Positions 7,878 through 16,553 of a DNA stretch of 64,000 nucleotides are shown here, piece after piece. How positions within the stretch are numbered: position 1 is the first letter of the stretch; each line of letters starts with the position of its first letter. Below the pieces are notes generated by a model. The model did no database searches and was not told where the DNA came from. It was given only the letters and a program-made list of their open reading frames with translations. The position numbers and the translations under genes are program-made. Source of the DNA: Acidobacteriaceae bacterium (lineage in GTDB: Bacteria; Acidobacteriota; Terriglobia; Terriglobales; Acidobacteriaceae); NCBI GenBank assembly GCA_003134855.1, contig PLCS01000014.1, positions 186,338 through 250,337 of the forward strand, written 5' to 3'.

Positions 7878-9119
7878 TTGCCGCCTGCCATCCACTCTGC
7901 GCGCCCTCGACTCAGCCCCGCCCAGGCGACGCTGCTGCTGCTCATCGGCCTTAACCTGCTCAACTACATCGATCGCTACATCCTGCCCGGCGAACTCTCG
8001 CTGATCCAGCGCGACTTCCACGCCACCGACCACCAGATGGGCGCGCTGACAACGGCTCTGTTTATTTTTTATATGTTCGCCGCGCCTTTGACAGGCTGGC
8101 TAGGCGACCGCTACCCACGCAAGCCGCTGATCATCGCCGGCGCGGTCTTATGGAGCCTGGCCACCCTCGCCACCGTCTGGGTTCACGGCTACTGGACCTT
8201 CTATATCCGCCAGGCTTTCGTCGGCATCGGCGAGGCCACCTTCGGCATCTTCGCTCCCGCGGTGCTGGCTGACTTCTATCCCGAGCGCGACCGCAACCGC
8301 ATCCTCTCGGTTTTTTATCTGGCCATTCCCGTCGGCGCGGCCCTCGGTTACCTGGCCGGCGGACAACTGAGCTTTGGCGGCGACTGGCGCAGGCCATTTT
8401 TCGTCTGCGCACTTCCCGGCTTCATCATCGCGGCGCTCTACGGCCTGTGGGGCCGCGAACCAGAGCGTGGCTCCAGCGATCACATACGCCCCACCGCCAA
8501 CCGCGCCACCGTCCACGGCCTCTTCCGCAACCCCGCCTTCCTCACAGCGACCTTCGGCCTGGCCACGCTGACCTTCGCCATGGGCGGAATCTCCAACTGG
8601 GTTCCGGAGTTCCTGCACCGGAATTCCGGCTTTACCGTAGCCAACTCCAGCCTGGTTGTGGGCGCCACCACGGTCATCGACGGCATCGCCGGGACCCTTA
8701 TTGGCGGCTGGATCGCCCAGCGCTGGCTGCGCACCAATCACCGCGCGCTTTACCTGCTCTCTTTCTGGAGCGTCGCGCTCACCCTGCCCTGCGGAATCCT
8801 GCTCTTCTTCGGCCCCGCCGCCTGGGCCGTTCCTTCGCTCTTCGCCGCGGAGTTCTTCCTCTTCCTGAACACCGGCCCGCTCAACGCCGCCATCGTCAAC
8901 TCGGTCTCAGGCCCGGTCCGCGCCACCGCCGTTTCCATTAATCTGTTTTGCATCCACTGCTTCGGCGACACCTTCTCGCCGCAGATCATCGGCGCCATCT
9001 CCGACCGGACCAAGAGCCTGCGCCTGGGCCTGGGAGCGACGCTCATCTCGCTCGTCGTCTCCTGCATCATCCTCCGCGCTGGCTCCCGTTTTGCCCCGCC
9101 GCTGGAAGAGAGCGCCTGA
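7878..9119 (+). CDS. MFS transporter (Spinster-like subgroup)
   Basis: A 413-residue protein with about 12 membrane segments. The early motif NYIDRYILPGEL and the loop GWLGDRYPRKPLI (MFS motif A) match the Spns/phosphate-sugar-like MFS subgroup. The segment GIGEATFGIFAPAVLADFY is motif B-like. The substrate cannot be read from sequence. The first in-frame start is a TTG at 7878 without a good ribosome-binding site, so the exact N-terminus is uncertain, though the first membrane segment begins only ~15 residues later. It is followed by an unrelated cupin gene. Confidence 0.85.
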   Translation: MPPAIHSARPRLSPAQATLLLLIGLNLLNYIDRYILPGELSLIQRDFHATDHQMGALTTALFIFYMFAAPLTGWLGDRYPRKPLIIAGAVLWSLATLATVWVHGYWTFYIRQAFVGIGEATFGIFAPAVLADFYPERDRNRILSVFYLAIPVGAALGYLAGGQLSFGGDWRRPFFVCALPGFIIAALYGLWGREPERGSSDHIRPTANRATVHGLFRNPAFLTATFGLATLTFAMGGISNWVPEFLHRNSGFTVANSSLVVGATTVIDGIAGTLIGGWIAQRWLRTNHRALYLLSFWSVALTLPCGILLFFGPAAWAVPSLFAAEFFLFLNTGPLNAAIVNSVSGPVRATAVSINLFCIHCFGDTFSPQIIGAISDRTKSLRLGLGATLISLVVSCIILRAGSRFAPPLEESA

Positions 9120-9190
9120 TTCAGGCCTGCTCGAAAATGCGCGATGATACGATGGTTTCAACAAAGTCAGACGCAGAAGAGGGCCTACCG

Positions 9191-9520
9191 ATGCAAATGA
9201 CGGGCATTCCCTTTGGAATCACAGACTGGTCGCAAGTTGAACCGACTGAGCACAAAGGTGAGACCGGTATGGCTTATTGGCGCACACAGCAGTTCGGCGG
9301 CATCCGTGTGCGCATGGTGGAGTATACGCCAGGCTATCGAGCAGACCATTGGTGTGCGAAAGGCCACATCCTTCTCTGTCTTGAAGGAAAACTCGAAACC
9401 GAACTGAAAGACGGCAGGATTTTTACGCTCCAACCCGGCATGAACTATCAAGTTGCGGACGATGTGGAGCCGCACCGTTCTTGCACAGCGGTCGGAGCGA
9501 AATTATTTATTATCGACTGA
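9191..9520 (+). CDS. DHCW-motif cupin-fold protein
   Basis: A 109-residue single-domain cupin. It carries the family-defining ADHWC segment, the GHILLCLEGKLETEL strand pair and a late EPHRS motif. Its His/Glu residues could bind a metal, but no reaction is established for this family. I choose the ATG at 9191 because GAAGAGG lies about eight bases upstream and the protein then begins at the conserved IPFGITDW stretch. In-frame ATGs at 9137 and 9152 would add non-conserved residues. It stands alone after an MFS gene. Confidence 0.85.
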   Translation: MQMTGIPFGITDWSQVEPTEHKGETGMAYWRTQQFGGIRVRMVEYTPGYRADHWCAKGHILLCLEGKLETELKDGRIFTLQPGMNYQVADDVEPHRSCTAVGAKLFIID

Positions 9521-9590
9521 ACAGGTGTTGGGGGTCCCAGTTTCTATTTAGTCCCCCACCGGCGTTACCGACCCGCGGGACATGAAACTG

Positions 9591-9640
9591 TAGCGCCGGC
9601 CTCCCGGCCGGCTGTAGCGTGGACCTCCCGGTCCACGCTT
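9591..9640. repeat. Twin stem-loop repeat
   Basis: Two adjacent perfect hairpins share the same layout: GTAGC-like lead, arm, CTCCCG loop, arm. The first has arms GCCGGC (9595-9600 / 9607-9612). The second has arms GCGTGGAC (9617-9624 / 9631-9638). They sit in a 290-base gene-free stretch between the cupin and peptidase genes and look like a dispersed repeat rather than a regulatory site of either gene. Confidence 0.55.
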
Positions 9641-9811
9641 GTTTCTTCCTGGACATTCCAATCCAATCAGATCTTTTCCTGTTTGGGTCTCCCATATTCT
9701 GCTCGGGTGCCCGCTTTGCCCCGCCGCTGGACGAGCGCGCTTTTGAGGACATGTCCGCGGCGATTGCAGCCAGCCATTTTCAACGGCTCCTGCTACCCTG
9801 AAACCATCCGC

Positions 9812-11083
9812 ATGGCGCTCTTTCACAACTCGGCCTTCTCACGGGTCACGGCGCTCGCCGAACTGCGGCCGGTTCACGCCGCCTTCGCGTGGCTGCACGG
9901 CAATCCCAAAACCATCATGGACTGGCAGGCGGAGTTAGCCGCCATTCCCGCGCCGCCCTTTGGCGAGCAAGCGCGCTCCCTGTGGATGGCCGCCCGCTTT
10001 GCCGAGGCCGGTCTCAGCTCTCTGCAGACCGACGCCGTAGGCAACGTCTTCGGCTGGCTGCCTGCAACCTCTCTGTCGCCTGAGAGCACCGGCCCGGTGG
10101 TCGTACTCTCCGCGCACTTGGACACCGTCTTCCCCGCCGGAACACCGCTGCATCCGGTGGTAGATGGCGACCGCCTCCAGTCTCCCGGAGCCTGCGACAA
10201 CGGCGCCGGCGTGGTGGGAATACTGGCCATCGCTCATGCGCTGATTGAGGCCAAAACCGAGTTGGCCGTGCCGCTGATCTTTCTCGGCAATGTGGGCGAG
10301 GAGGGCGAAGGCGACCTGCGCGGCGTGCGCTTCCTTTATCAGCAGACTGCTCTCGCCGGCCGCATTGCCGCGCACATTGTGCTGGACGGCGCGGGTGCGG
10401 AGTCGGCTGTAACGCAGGCGTTGGGCAGCCGCCGTTACCGGGTCACCGTCACCGGCCCCGGCGGTCACAGCTTTACCGACGCGGGCACACCCAACCCGAT
10501 TGCCGCGCTGGCCTCGGCGTTGGCCGTACTGGCCGAGACGTCGCAGCCGCCAAACTCGCAAGAAGACGCCCCGCGGACTACATTCAATGTGGGCACGATT
10601 CACGGCGGCACCAGCGTGAACTCCATCCCGGAGAGCGCGCAGGCTACGATCGATTTCCGCTCCACCAGCCCGGAGCAACTTGTGCGGCTGGAGGTCGCGC
10701 TGCATCGCGCCGTCGAGGACGCCGTGGACCACTGCAACGCCCGGGCAAAGTCCGCTGCCAAGCACGACCGTGGGCTACTGGCCTTTGCCATTGACTTGAT
10801 TGGCGACCGGCCCGCCGCGCAACTCCCCGACGGCTCGCCGCTGCTGGAAGCCTTGTTCGCTGTGGATCGCCATCTGGGCCTGAAGACCGAGCAGCGGCTG
10901 GGCTCGACCGACGCCAACATTCCCCTCTCACTGGGGATTCCGGCGCTCTCGATGGGCGCGGGAGGCGAGGGCGGCGGCGCGCACACGATGGCTGAGTGGT
11001 ACTCGGCCCAGGACCGTGAAGCCGGCCTCAAGCGGGTGCTGCTGCTCACCCTGGCAATGACCGAATGGGCCGCCGAGCAGTAG
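9812..11083 (+). CDS. M20-family metallopeptidase
   Basis: A 423-residue di-zinc peptidase of the M20 clan (aminoacylase/tripeptidase/carboxypeptidase group), predicted cytoplasmic. Metal-site segments are visible: SAHLDTVFPAG (His-Asp), SPGACDNGAG (bridging Asp), GEEGEGDLRG (Glu-Glu), and GGAHTMAEWY near the end (His). The inserted dimerisation domain (TVTGPGGHSF onward) is present. I place the start at ATG 9812 because the longer frame from 9683 is repeat-derived. PepT-like tripeptidase or acetylornithine-deacetylase-like activity are both possible. Confidence 0.88.
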   Translation: MALFHNSAFSRVTALAELRPVHAAFAWLHGNPKTIMDWQAELAAIPAPPFGEQARSLWMAARFAEAGLSSLQTDAVGNVFGWLPATSLSPESTGPVVVLSAHLDTVFPAGTPLHPVVDGDRLQSPGACDNGAGVVGILAIAHALIEAKTELAVPLIFLGNVGEEGEGDLRGVRFLYQQTALAGRIAAHIVLDGAGAESAVTQALGSRRYRVTVTGPGGHSFTDAGTPNPIAALASALAVLAETSQPPNSQEDAPRTTFNVGTIHGGTSVNSIPESAQATIDFRSTSPEQLVRLEVALHRAVEDAVDHCNARAKSAAKHDRGLLAFAIDLIGDRPAAQLPDGSPLLEALFAVDRHLGLKTEQRLGSTDANIPLSLGIPALSMGAGGEGGGAHTMAEWYSAQDREAGLKRVLLLTLAMTEWAAEQ

Positions 11084-11171
11084 ACGTTCCGCTGCGGAGT
11101 CAAGCGGATGCACTCCCTTCCGCGTCCAGTAAATGCATTCGCAATTCAATCCACATTCAGGTGGAACGACG

Positions 11172-11732
11172 ATGTGCTCTCGCTTTTCGCGCGCAGTTCT
11201 TGCCGGTGTCCTTCTCTCTTCTTTGCCACTCTACGGACAGATTCATCATCGCCACTCCCGCTACCCCAACGCACCCTCCAATGACCCGCAGTTGCAGATT
11301 CCCACCGACCAGGCGCAGTTCTGCTTTGTGCCAGAGGGCAGTCCCAGCGCCTACGAGCAGTATCAGCAGTTCGACACCTATCCGCAGCCGGCGAGCAAAG
11401 GCTATCTGTGCATCGCCATTCCGGCGGGCAGAACCTTCGTCATCGACCATCTCTTCGCCGAGGCTGATTATGACCGTGAACTGCCCTTCGGCGCCGAGTG
11501 GTATCTCGATACCGTGGTTGGAGACTATGAGTCGATGACCGGCTTTGCGGCAAGCAGGGTTGGGTCCGAGACCCCCAATCCGCATTACGTGCTTTCACAG
11601 CCCGTGCATATAGCGGTGACCGGAGGAACCAAGGTGACGCTGATCATGCACAGCTATTACATGAGCGCCAGCAACTCGATCACTGAGACGCCGGGAACCG
11701 CCAGCCTGTTGCTGATCGGGCACTGGGAATAG
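11172..11732 (+). CDS. Secreted hypothetical protein
   Basis: A 186-residue protein with a signal peptide ending near LPLYGQ. The mature part has a proline-rich start and then a beta-rich region with YLCIAIPAGRTFVIDHLFAEA and HIAVTGGTKVTLIMHSYY. Two cysteines (in QFCFVPEG and GYLCIA) could form a disulfide. I place the start at ATG 11172, after CAGGTGG; the frame extends to 11133. It converges on the S4-domain gene, with only five bases between the stops. I do not recognise a family. Confidence 0.65.
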   Translation: MCSRFSRAVLAGVLLSSLPLYGQIHHRHSRYPNAPSNDPQLQIPTDQAQFCFVPEGSPSAYEQYQQFDTYPQPASKGYLCIAIPAGRTFVIDHLFAEADYDRELPFGAEWYLDTVVGDYESMTGFAASRVGSETPNPHYVLSQPVHIAVTGGTKVTLIMHSYYMSASNSITETPGTASLLLIGHWE

Positions 11733-11737
11733 AGCTG

Positions 11738-12118
11738 TTACCCTCCGCCGCGAAACTGGATGATGCGCCGCCGGTCGCGCTTCGAGGGGCGATGCTCGGG
11801 CAGCGGCGCGTACTGCTGCATCGCCTTGCGCTCGGCGGCTGCTTTCGCCCGCGCGGCAATGCTCGCCTCGCTCTCGCGATAGAGCGTCTGCGCTACCGCC
11901 GCAGGGCCGCGCATCTGGCTCAGCGCCAGCACCTCGATCTGAAAGTCGCCGCCCTCGTTCTTCACATCCAGCTTGTCGCCCACGTGGACTTCGCGAGAGG
12001 GCTTGGCTTCATGCCCGTTGGAGAGAATGCGGCCCAGGTCGCAAGCCTTCGACGCCAGCGCCCGTGTCTTGAAAAAGCGCGCCGCCCACAGCCATTTGTC
12101 GATGCGCATCGAATCCAT
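11738..12118 (-). CDS. S4-domain RNA-binding protein (Hsp15/RqcP-like)
   Basis: A 126-residue protein opening with MRIDKWLWAARFFKTRALA, the canonical S4 fold start of Hsp15 (HslR). The basic tail (RPSKRDRRRIIQF) is also typical. Hsp15 binds free 50S subunits carrying nascent chains; relatives act in ribosome quality control. The S4 core occupies about residues 4-65. It is monocistronic and divergent from the UbiA gene. HslR is the closest recognised relative, but orthology is not proven. Confidence 0.85.
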   Translation of the reverse strand: MDSMRIDKWLWAARFFKTRALASKACDLGRILSNGHEAKPSREVHVGDKLDVKNEGGDFQIEVLALSQMRGPAAVAQTLYRESEASIAARAKAAAERKAMQQYAPLPEHRPSKRDRRRIIQFRGGG

Positions 12119-12181
12119 GAGCCTATTGTCTTACAAGAAGATGCCTATGCGCTCAAGTAAACTGGTCCATGGGAGCCAACA

Positions 12182-13060
12182 ATGCCGAGCCTCTGGGCCA
12201 GGACGCGTACTACGCTGGAGATGATCAAGTGGGAGCACTCGATCTTCGCGCTGCCATTTGCGCTGACGGCGGTGCTGCTGGCGGCGGAGGGATTGCCAGA
12301 CTGGCGGCTGGTTTTGCCTATGAAGCTTGTGTGGATTCTGGCGGCGATGGTCGGGGCGCGCTCGTCTGCAATGGCGTTTAATCGCTGGGCCGATGCGGAG
12401 CTGGATGCCGCCAATCCTCGCACCAAAGGCCGCGCCATTCCCGCCGGTTTGTTGACACGCAATTTTGTGCTGGGCTTTACGCTGCTGGCGGCGGCGGTCT
12501 TTGTCGCGGCGGCGGCTGAGCTGAACCGGCTCACGCTTTACCTGACGCCGCTGGTGCTACTGGTGCTCTGGGGTTACAGTTACCTGAAGCGCATCACGCG
12601 CTGGTCGCATCTGGGGCTGGGACTGGCACTGGGTCTTGCGCCCTCGGCGGCGTGGATAGCGGTGCGCGGCTCGCTGGATGCGCGCATCCTGGTGCTGACC
12701 GCCGCGGTAGCGCTGTGGGCGGGCGGCTTTGACGTACTCTACGCCTGCCAGGACTATGAGCATGACCGCGCCACGGGCCTCCATTCCCTGCCCCAGGCGG
12801 TCGGCATTCCGGCGGCCTTCTGGACGGCGCGATTGATGCATCTGTTGATGCTTGGACTGCTCGTCTGGTTTGGCGCGCTCTTTCATTTCCATGCGCTTGG
12901 CTGGCTGGGGATCGTGGCCGTGGGGCTGCTGCTGGCCTATGAGCACTCGCTGGTTTCGCCGCGCGGTTTGCGCCGGCTGAATGCCGCCTTCTTCACGATG
13001 AATGGCGTGATTGCGATGGTATTTCTCGCTTTTGTAGCGGGTGATTTATGGTTGCATTAG
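12182..13060 (+). CDS. mqnP: UbiA-type prenyltransferase (MqnP-like)
   Basis: A 292-residue integral membrane protein with about eight or nine helices. The first Asp-rich motif is in AFNRWADAELDAANPRTKGRAIPAG. The second is in ACQDYEHDRATGLHSLP. The N-terminal IKWEHSIFALPFAL is characteristic of the group annotated as 4-hydroxybenzoate polyprenyltransferase and, in futalosine-pathway bacteria, as MqnP. The latter fits because mqnD and a UbiD-type decarboxylase occur in the same window. A GGGAG site precedes the ATG. The prephenate dehydratase gene follows after 37 bases, so the two are probably co-transcribed. Confidence 0.85.
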   Translation: MPSLWARTRTTLEMIKWEHSIFALPFALTAVLLAAEGLPDWRLVLPMKLVWILAAMVGARSSAMAFNRWADAELDAANPRTKGRAIPAGLLTRNFVLGFTLLAAAVFVAAAAELNRLTLYLTPLVLLVLWGYSYLKRITRWSHLGLGLALGLAPSAAWIAVRGSLDARILVLTAAVALWAGGFDVLYACQDYEHDRATGLHSLPQAVGIPAAFWTARLMHLLMLGLLVWFGALFHFHALGWLGIVAVGLLLAYEHSLVSPRGLRRLNAAFFTMNGVIAMVFLAFVAGDLWLH

Positions 13061-13097
13061 ACCATTGATGATCGAAAAGTGGAGAATCAGGAATCCG

Positions 13098-13934
13098 ATG
13101 AAGATAGCAATTCAGGGAGAGTTCGGCTCATTCAGCCACGAAGCAGCGACCAAGCTGGTTCCCGATACAGAGATCGTTCCCTGTTCGCTTTCGGCGGAGG
13201 TCTTCGCCGCGCTGAGCGGGGGTAACGTGGAAGCCGCGGTGATTCCCATCGAGAACAGTCTGGCCGGCTCGGTCCTGGAGCACTATGACCTGCTGCTGAC
13301 CCACAATGTGCGTGTGGTGAGGGAGACGCTGCTACGCATCCGGCATAATCTGATCGGGATCTCCGGCGTCGAGACAGGGGAAATCAACCGCGTCTTTTCG
13401 CATCCCGTGGCGCTGGCGCAGTGCCGGAAGTTTTTGGCCGCGCACCCCAGGATGGAGTCCTACGCCTTCTATGACACCGCAGGCAGCGTGAAGCAGTTGA
13501 TGGAATTGCGCGACCGCCGCGTGGCCGGCATCGCCAGCGAGGCAGCGGCGCGCTACTATGGCGCGCAGATTCTCGAAGCCGGCATCGAGGACAACCCGGA
13601 GAACTATACACGCTTTTTTCTGGTGCGGCGCGCGGCGGAAGCGGTGATGGATCCGGAGTCGAACAAGATCAGCGTGGCCTTTTCTCTGGAGCACAAGCCA
13701 GGATCGCTGGTGAAGGCGCTGACGGAGCTGACGTGGATCGGCGCGAATATGTCCAAGATCGAGTCGCGGCCGGTGCACGGCAAGCCCTGGGAGTACATCT
13801 TCTTTGTGGATTGCCAGATTCAAAAGGCCGAGGATGGCGCGCGGGCAGTGGAGGCGCTCAAGCCCCATTGCGCAATGGTCAAGGAGCTGGGGCGCTACCG
13901 GGAAGCAGCGCCGACGACGAGTTCGACCCAGTGA
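13098..13934 (+). CDS. pheA: Prephenate dehydratase (monofunctional PheA) with ACT domain
   Basis: Converts prephenate to phenylpyruvate in phenylalanine synthesis. The 278 residues contain a type-2 periplasmic-binding-like catalytic region starting IAIQGEFGSFSH, the conserved PIENSLAGSV, and the NYTRFFLV motif with the catalytic Thr-Arg-Phe. A C-terminal ACT domain (from about residue 198) carries HKPGSLVKAL and the ESRP effector-binding motif, so feedback by phenylalanine is expected. There is no chorismate mutase domain. Start at 13098 after AGGAA; the longer frame from 13041 is not needed. It lies downstream of the UbiA gene. Confidence 0.95.
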   Translation: MKIAIQGEFGSFSHEAATKLVPDTEIVPCSLSAEVFAALSGGNVEAAVIPIENSLAGSVLEHYDLLLTHNVRVVRETLLRIRHNLIGISGVETGEINRVFSHPVALAQCRKFLAAHPRMESYAFYDTAGSVKQLMELRDRRVAGIASEAAARYYGAQILEAGIEDNPENYTRFFLVRRAAEAVMDPESNKISVAFSLEHKPGSLVKALTELTWIGANMSKIESRPVHGKPWEYIFFVDCQIQKAEDGARAVEALKPHCAMVKELGRYREAAPTTSSTQ

Positions 13935-14000
13935 GAGGGGTAGATAGAGCGCGGCCCGAGGCCACCGTTGCCGCTCTGGTGTGAAATCCAGCGTAAAAAC

Positions 14001-14045
14001 GAACGGCCGGGAGCGCCCCCTTGCCCTATTGCGCTCCGGCCGTTC
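14001..14045. terminator. Hairpin after pheA, possible terminator
   Basis: Arms GAACGGCCGGGAGCGC and GCGCTCCGGCCGTTC pair over about 15 bases with one bulge. The hairpin lies 67 bases after the pheA stop and before the convergent HEAT-repeat gene. No T-run follows on either strand, so an intrinsic terminator is uncertain. Confidence 0.4.
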
Positions 14046-14149
14046 AGGGAGGCCACACATCTTCTCTGGTTGTCTTAGTTCCACTGTTGCATAATCGCGG
14101 ATAATTCTACGCAAAAGCTCCGTTCATGTAGATTGCTTCATGCGAATCA

Positions 14150-15160
14150 TCAGAGCAGATGCTGACGAAAGGCCTGTTGCAGGCGCGGGCTGCCGGCTTG
14201 CTCGACGGCCTTTTCGACGCGGGCGCGCAGTTCGGCGTTGGGCGCGGTGCGGCTGATGGCTTCAATGGCCGCCGGGGCCTCGCGCGCGTCCCGCGCAATC
14301 AGCGCAATGAGAAAGTCCATCGCCTCGGGCAAGCGAGTAAGGGCGATGGCGCTCAGCAGGACCGAGCCAAACCAGCCATCCGCGCCGGCGCGGAGGCGCG
14401 CCGTCAACGCGGCCAGAGCTTCCGGCGCGCGCATCTCAGCCAGCGCAAAGGCGGCCTCACCGGCCAGATCGTCGCCCTCTTTGAGAGCCGCCGCGACCAC
14501 AGCAATGGCGCGCGCGCCCTCGACGGCGAGCAGCGCGGAGTAGACGGCGCCCAGCACCTCCGGTTCGTCCTTTGTGAGCAGAGCGCGCAGGCGCAGCAGG
14601 AGCGCGGCGCTCACACCGCCCACCTGCCCGATGGCGCGAGCAGCTTCCATGCGCACGGTCTTGTCGGCGTCGGTCAACGGCTCCAGGAGAAGGCCGAGCA
14701 GATCGGCGTCGGAGAGGCCGGGGCAATCGACCAGCGCGTGGGTGCAAGCGCCGCGCAAGGCTCCGGCGGTGTCGGAGAGGCCGCCGTACGATCCTTCCAT
14801 CTGATGATGGCGCAGGCCGCGCAGATAAGCGTCCTTCTGGCGATGCTCCAGCTTGACCAGCGTCTTGACCAGCGCGTTCTTCGCCCAGCATTGCGGATCG
14901 GATTTGGCGGCGTCGATAAAAAAGCGGTCATAGGCCGCGAGCACGTCGGGGAGCAGGGCGAATAACTCGCAGTCCGCAACCAGCTTTGCGGCTTTGGAGA
15001 CGAGGAAGTTATTGCGATGCGCGAGCGCTTTGCGCAATTGCTCGGTTTGAGCCGCGTCTGGCGCGGGGCCGGACTTCAGGGCTGCGCCGAGTGCTTCCAT
15101 CTCGGCAACCTCTTTGTCGAAGCCGCGCGGCGCGGGCTTGCCGGTTTGCTTTGCACTCAT
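14150..15160 (-). CDS. HEAT-repeat protein
   Basis: A 336-residue alpha-solenoid protein with repeated Ala/Leu-rich helical pairs, for example DADKTVRMEAARAIGQVGG, which is a textbook HEAT/PBS-lyase-type repeat. No signal peptide or catalytic motif was seen, so it is probably a cytoplasmic scaffold. I choose the ATG at 15160 (MSAKQTGKP), preceded by a GGAG-type site; the frame runs further upstream to 15292 in lower-complexity sequence. It is convergent to pheA and stands alone. Confidence 0.7.
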   Translation of the reverse strand: MSAKQTGKPAPRGFDKEVAEMEALGAALKSGPAPDAAQTEQLRKALAHRNNFLVSKAAKLVADCELFALLPDVLAAYDRFFIDAAKSDPQCWAKNALVKTLVKLEHRQKDAYLRGLRHHQMEGSYGGLSDTAGALRGACTHALVDCPGLSDADLLGLLLEPLTDADKTVRMEAARAIGQVGGVSAALLLRLRALLTKDEPEVLGAVYSALLAVEGARAIAVVAAALKEGDDLAGEAAFALAEMRAPEALAALTARLRAGADGWFGSVLLSAIALTRLPEAMDFLIALIARDAREAPAAIEAISRTAPNAELRARVEKAVEQAGSPRLQQAFRQHLL

Positions 15161-15718
15161 TGGTTGCTCCGTCTCTTTTATAAACCGTTCGACAGATGCA
15201 CAACATGGAAGGCGAAGATAAAACGTACACAACGTGCGATTTGATTCTTCGATTTTCCGGTCAAAAAGGGCAGAATTTGGGGCCTGAATCACCTCTTTTT
15301 GAGGTAAAAGCGGCTGTTTTTAGCCAAAATGCGGAGAAAAACAGGGGTTTCCAGTTACCATTTAGGCAATACTGTAAAATTGCATATCATTGATACTAAT
15401 ATAGTTAAGAGAGCATTGAAGGCAATTTTACGGCCTTCACCGGGTAAGGGGGGTGGGGGGTAAGTGCCTTTCTGATAAACATTTCCACTATACTTTGTTG
15501 GCAATTGAGTAACTGCGGCACTGGCATTCCAATGGAACATTCTTTCCCTCCAGAATGATTGTGTGCCGTGCGGATGAAATATTCTGCAAGGAGTCAGAGA
15601 TCAGAGATCAGAAAAACACGCCGGTTGAGGATAGTAGATTCCAGGTCCCAAAAGCGGGACCTGGGCCACCCAATCGTTTTGAGATGGTCGGACATGAGCC
15701 ACCCGCCATATTTCCCGT
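15161..15718. other. Gene-free stretch with a G-rich tract and a repeat
   Basis: I see no supported gene in these 558 bases. The composition is more A/T-rich than the surroundings. A small hairpin (GAAGGC / GCCTTC, 15417-15437) precedes a strongly G-rich tract at about 15440-15463 with two runs of six G. A palindromic repeat of family B occupies 15641-15706. Short open frames on both strands lack ribosome-binding sites and recognisable content. Confidence 0.5.
15641..15706. repeat. Dispersed palindromic element, family B, copy 1
   Basis: Contains the perfect inverted repeat CCAGGTCCC / GGGACCTGG (15641-15649 / 15656-15664), then GGCCACCC, then GATGGTCGGACATGAGCC and ACCCGCC. The same order is found at 25609-25680, and the CCCAGGT/CACC core recurs at 41771-41870. 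It lies immediately downstream of the stop of the small gene at 15719-16045. Confidence 0.6.
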
Positions 15719-16045
15719 TTAGTGGCCGGAATGGACCAGAGCAATTATGGCCGCCAAGATTGCCGCCGCGATCACGACCGCAACCCGTATTGCGAATCTG
15801 GTGGCCATCCGGGAAGCGTCGACCTTTCTGGATTCTTTCCACTCCTGATTGACACGTGAGGCGTGCTCCGCTAGTTGACTGCGGAGTCGAGCGAGATCGT
15901 CTCCGTTCAGTTTGCGCCGGGTGATCTCAAGCCGTAGGGAATCTTGCGCCTGCTCAGTCAGGGAGTCAATCTGTCCGTGAAGGCGAGCAATTTCATCATC
16001 GGAGGCGGCGCGGTAGGTTTGGGCGAATTCTTGCATGAGTGGCAT
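15719..16045 (-). CDS. Small protein with C-terminal membrane anchor, unknown function
   Basis: A 108-residue protein. The first ~80 residues are charged and helical (DDEIARLHGQIDSLTEQA, SLRLEITRRKL) and likely coiled-coil. Residues ~82-104 form one hydrophobic segment, giving a tail-anchored layout. I choose the ATG at 16045 (MPLMQEF), preceded by GGGGGT; a longer frame runs to 16087. It begins a run of four small same-strand genes of unknown function. No family is assigned. Confidence 0.6.
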   Translation of the reverse strand: MPLMQEFAQTYRAASDDEIARLHGQIDSLTEQAQDSLRLEITRRKLNGDDLARLRSQLAEHASRVNQEWKESRKVDASRMATRFAIRVAVVIAAAILAAIIALVHSGH

Positions 16046-16190
16046 TTTACCCCCGAAGAGAATCTGCGGTCGAATTAAAAAGACCACGCCCTATTAGGCG
16101 CAACCTTTGATCTTTGCGATGTGGGGCGCATACTCTAGGCGCAGTATAGCGCATAGAGTGTTCATGTGCAGAAGCGGGTTATCGAACTTC

Positions 16191-16475
16191 TTACTCCTTC
16201 CCGATTTGAATCCTATCTAGAGCTTGTTGAACAGTATTGCGAAATCCTTTCCAGTCCTCAACTCGAAGATATGCCCAAAGGGTGTGATAAATCGGTTCCA
16301 ACCTTTTTCGAGTTCCTTCGATCTCGCCATCCAGAAGGTCTTGCAGAGTTTGTTTGCTCATACGGCTATCCAGAAGAATCTTCCGGTACGCGGTCCGTTG
16401 AGCGAGCAATTCCTCGCAATAGTGAAGCAACGATTCGATAACCTCATCCTGAACGTCCTTAGGTTTTTCAGACAT
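16191..16475 (-). CDS. Small cytoplasmic hypothetical protein
   Basis: A 94-residue, charged, predicted all-helical protein (VQDEVIESLLHYCEELLAQR). I choose the ATG at 16475 (MSEKPKD), preceded by GAGGGCGAG; the frame extends to 16550 without support. Base composition is lower in GC than nearby housekeeping genes. It lies between two other small genes of unknown function. I do not recognise a family. Confidence 0.5.
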   Translation of the reverse strand: MSEKPKDVQDEVIESLLHYCEELLAQRTAYRKILLDSRMSKQTLQDLLDGEIEGTRKRLEPIYHTLWAYLRVEDWKGFRNTVQQALDRIQIGKE

Positions 16476-16553
16476 CTCGCCCTCGCTTTCCCTGTACCCG
16501 CCATCGTATTTGGCACAGCTAGAACCTTTCTTTTGACATCTTAATACCAAGCG

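Noticed and set aside
15440..15463. A G-rich tract as a replication or recombination signal
   Set aside because: No origin-like boxes, DnaA sites or symmetric sequence nearby. It is only a low-complexity stretch.
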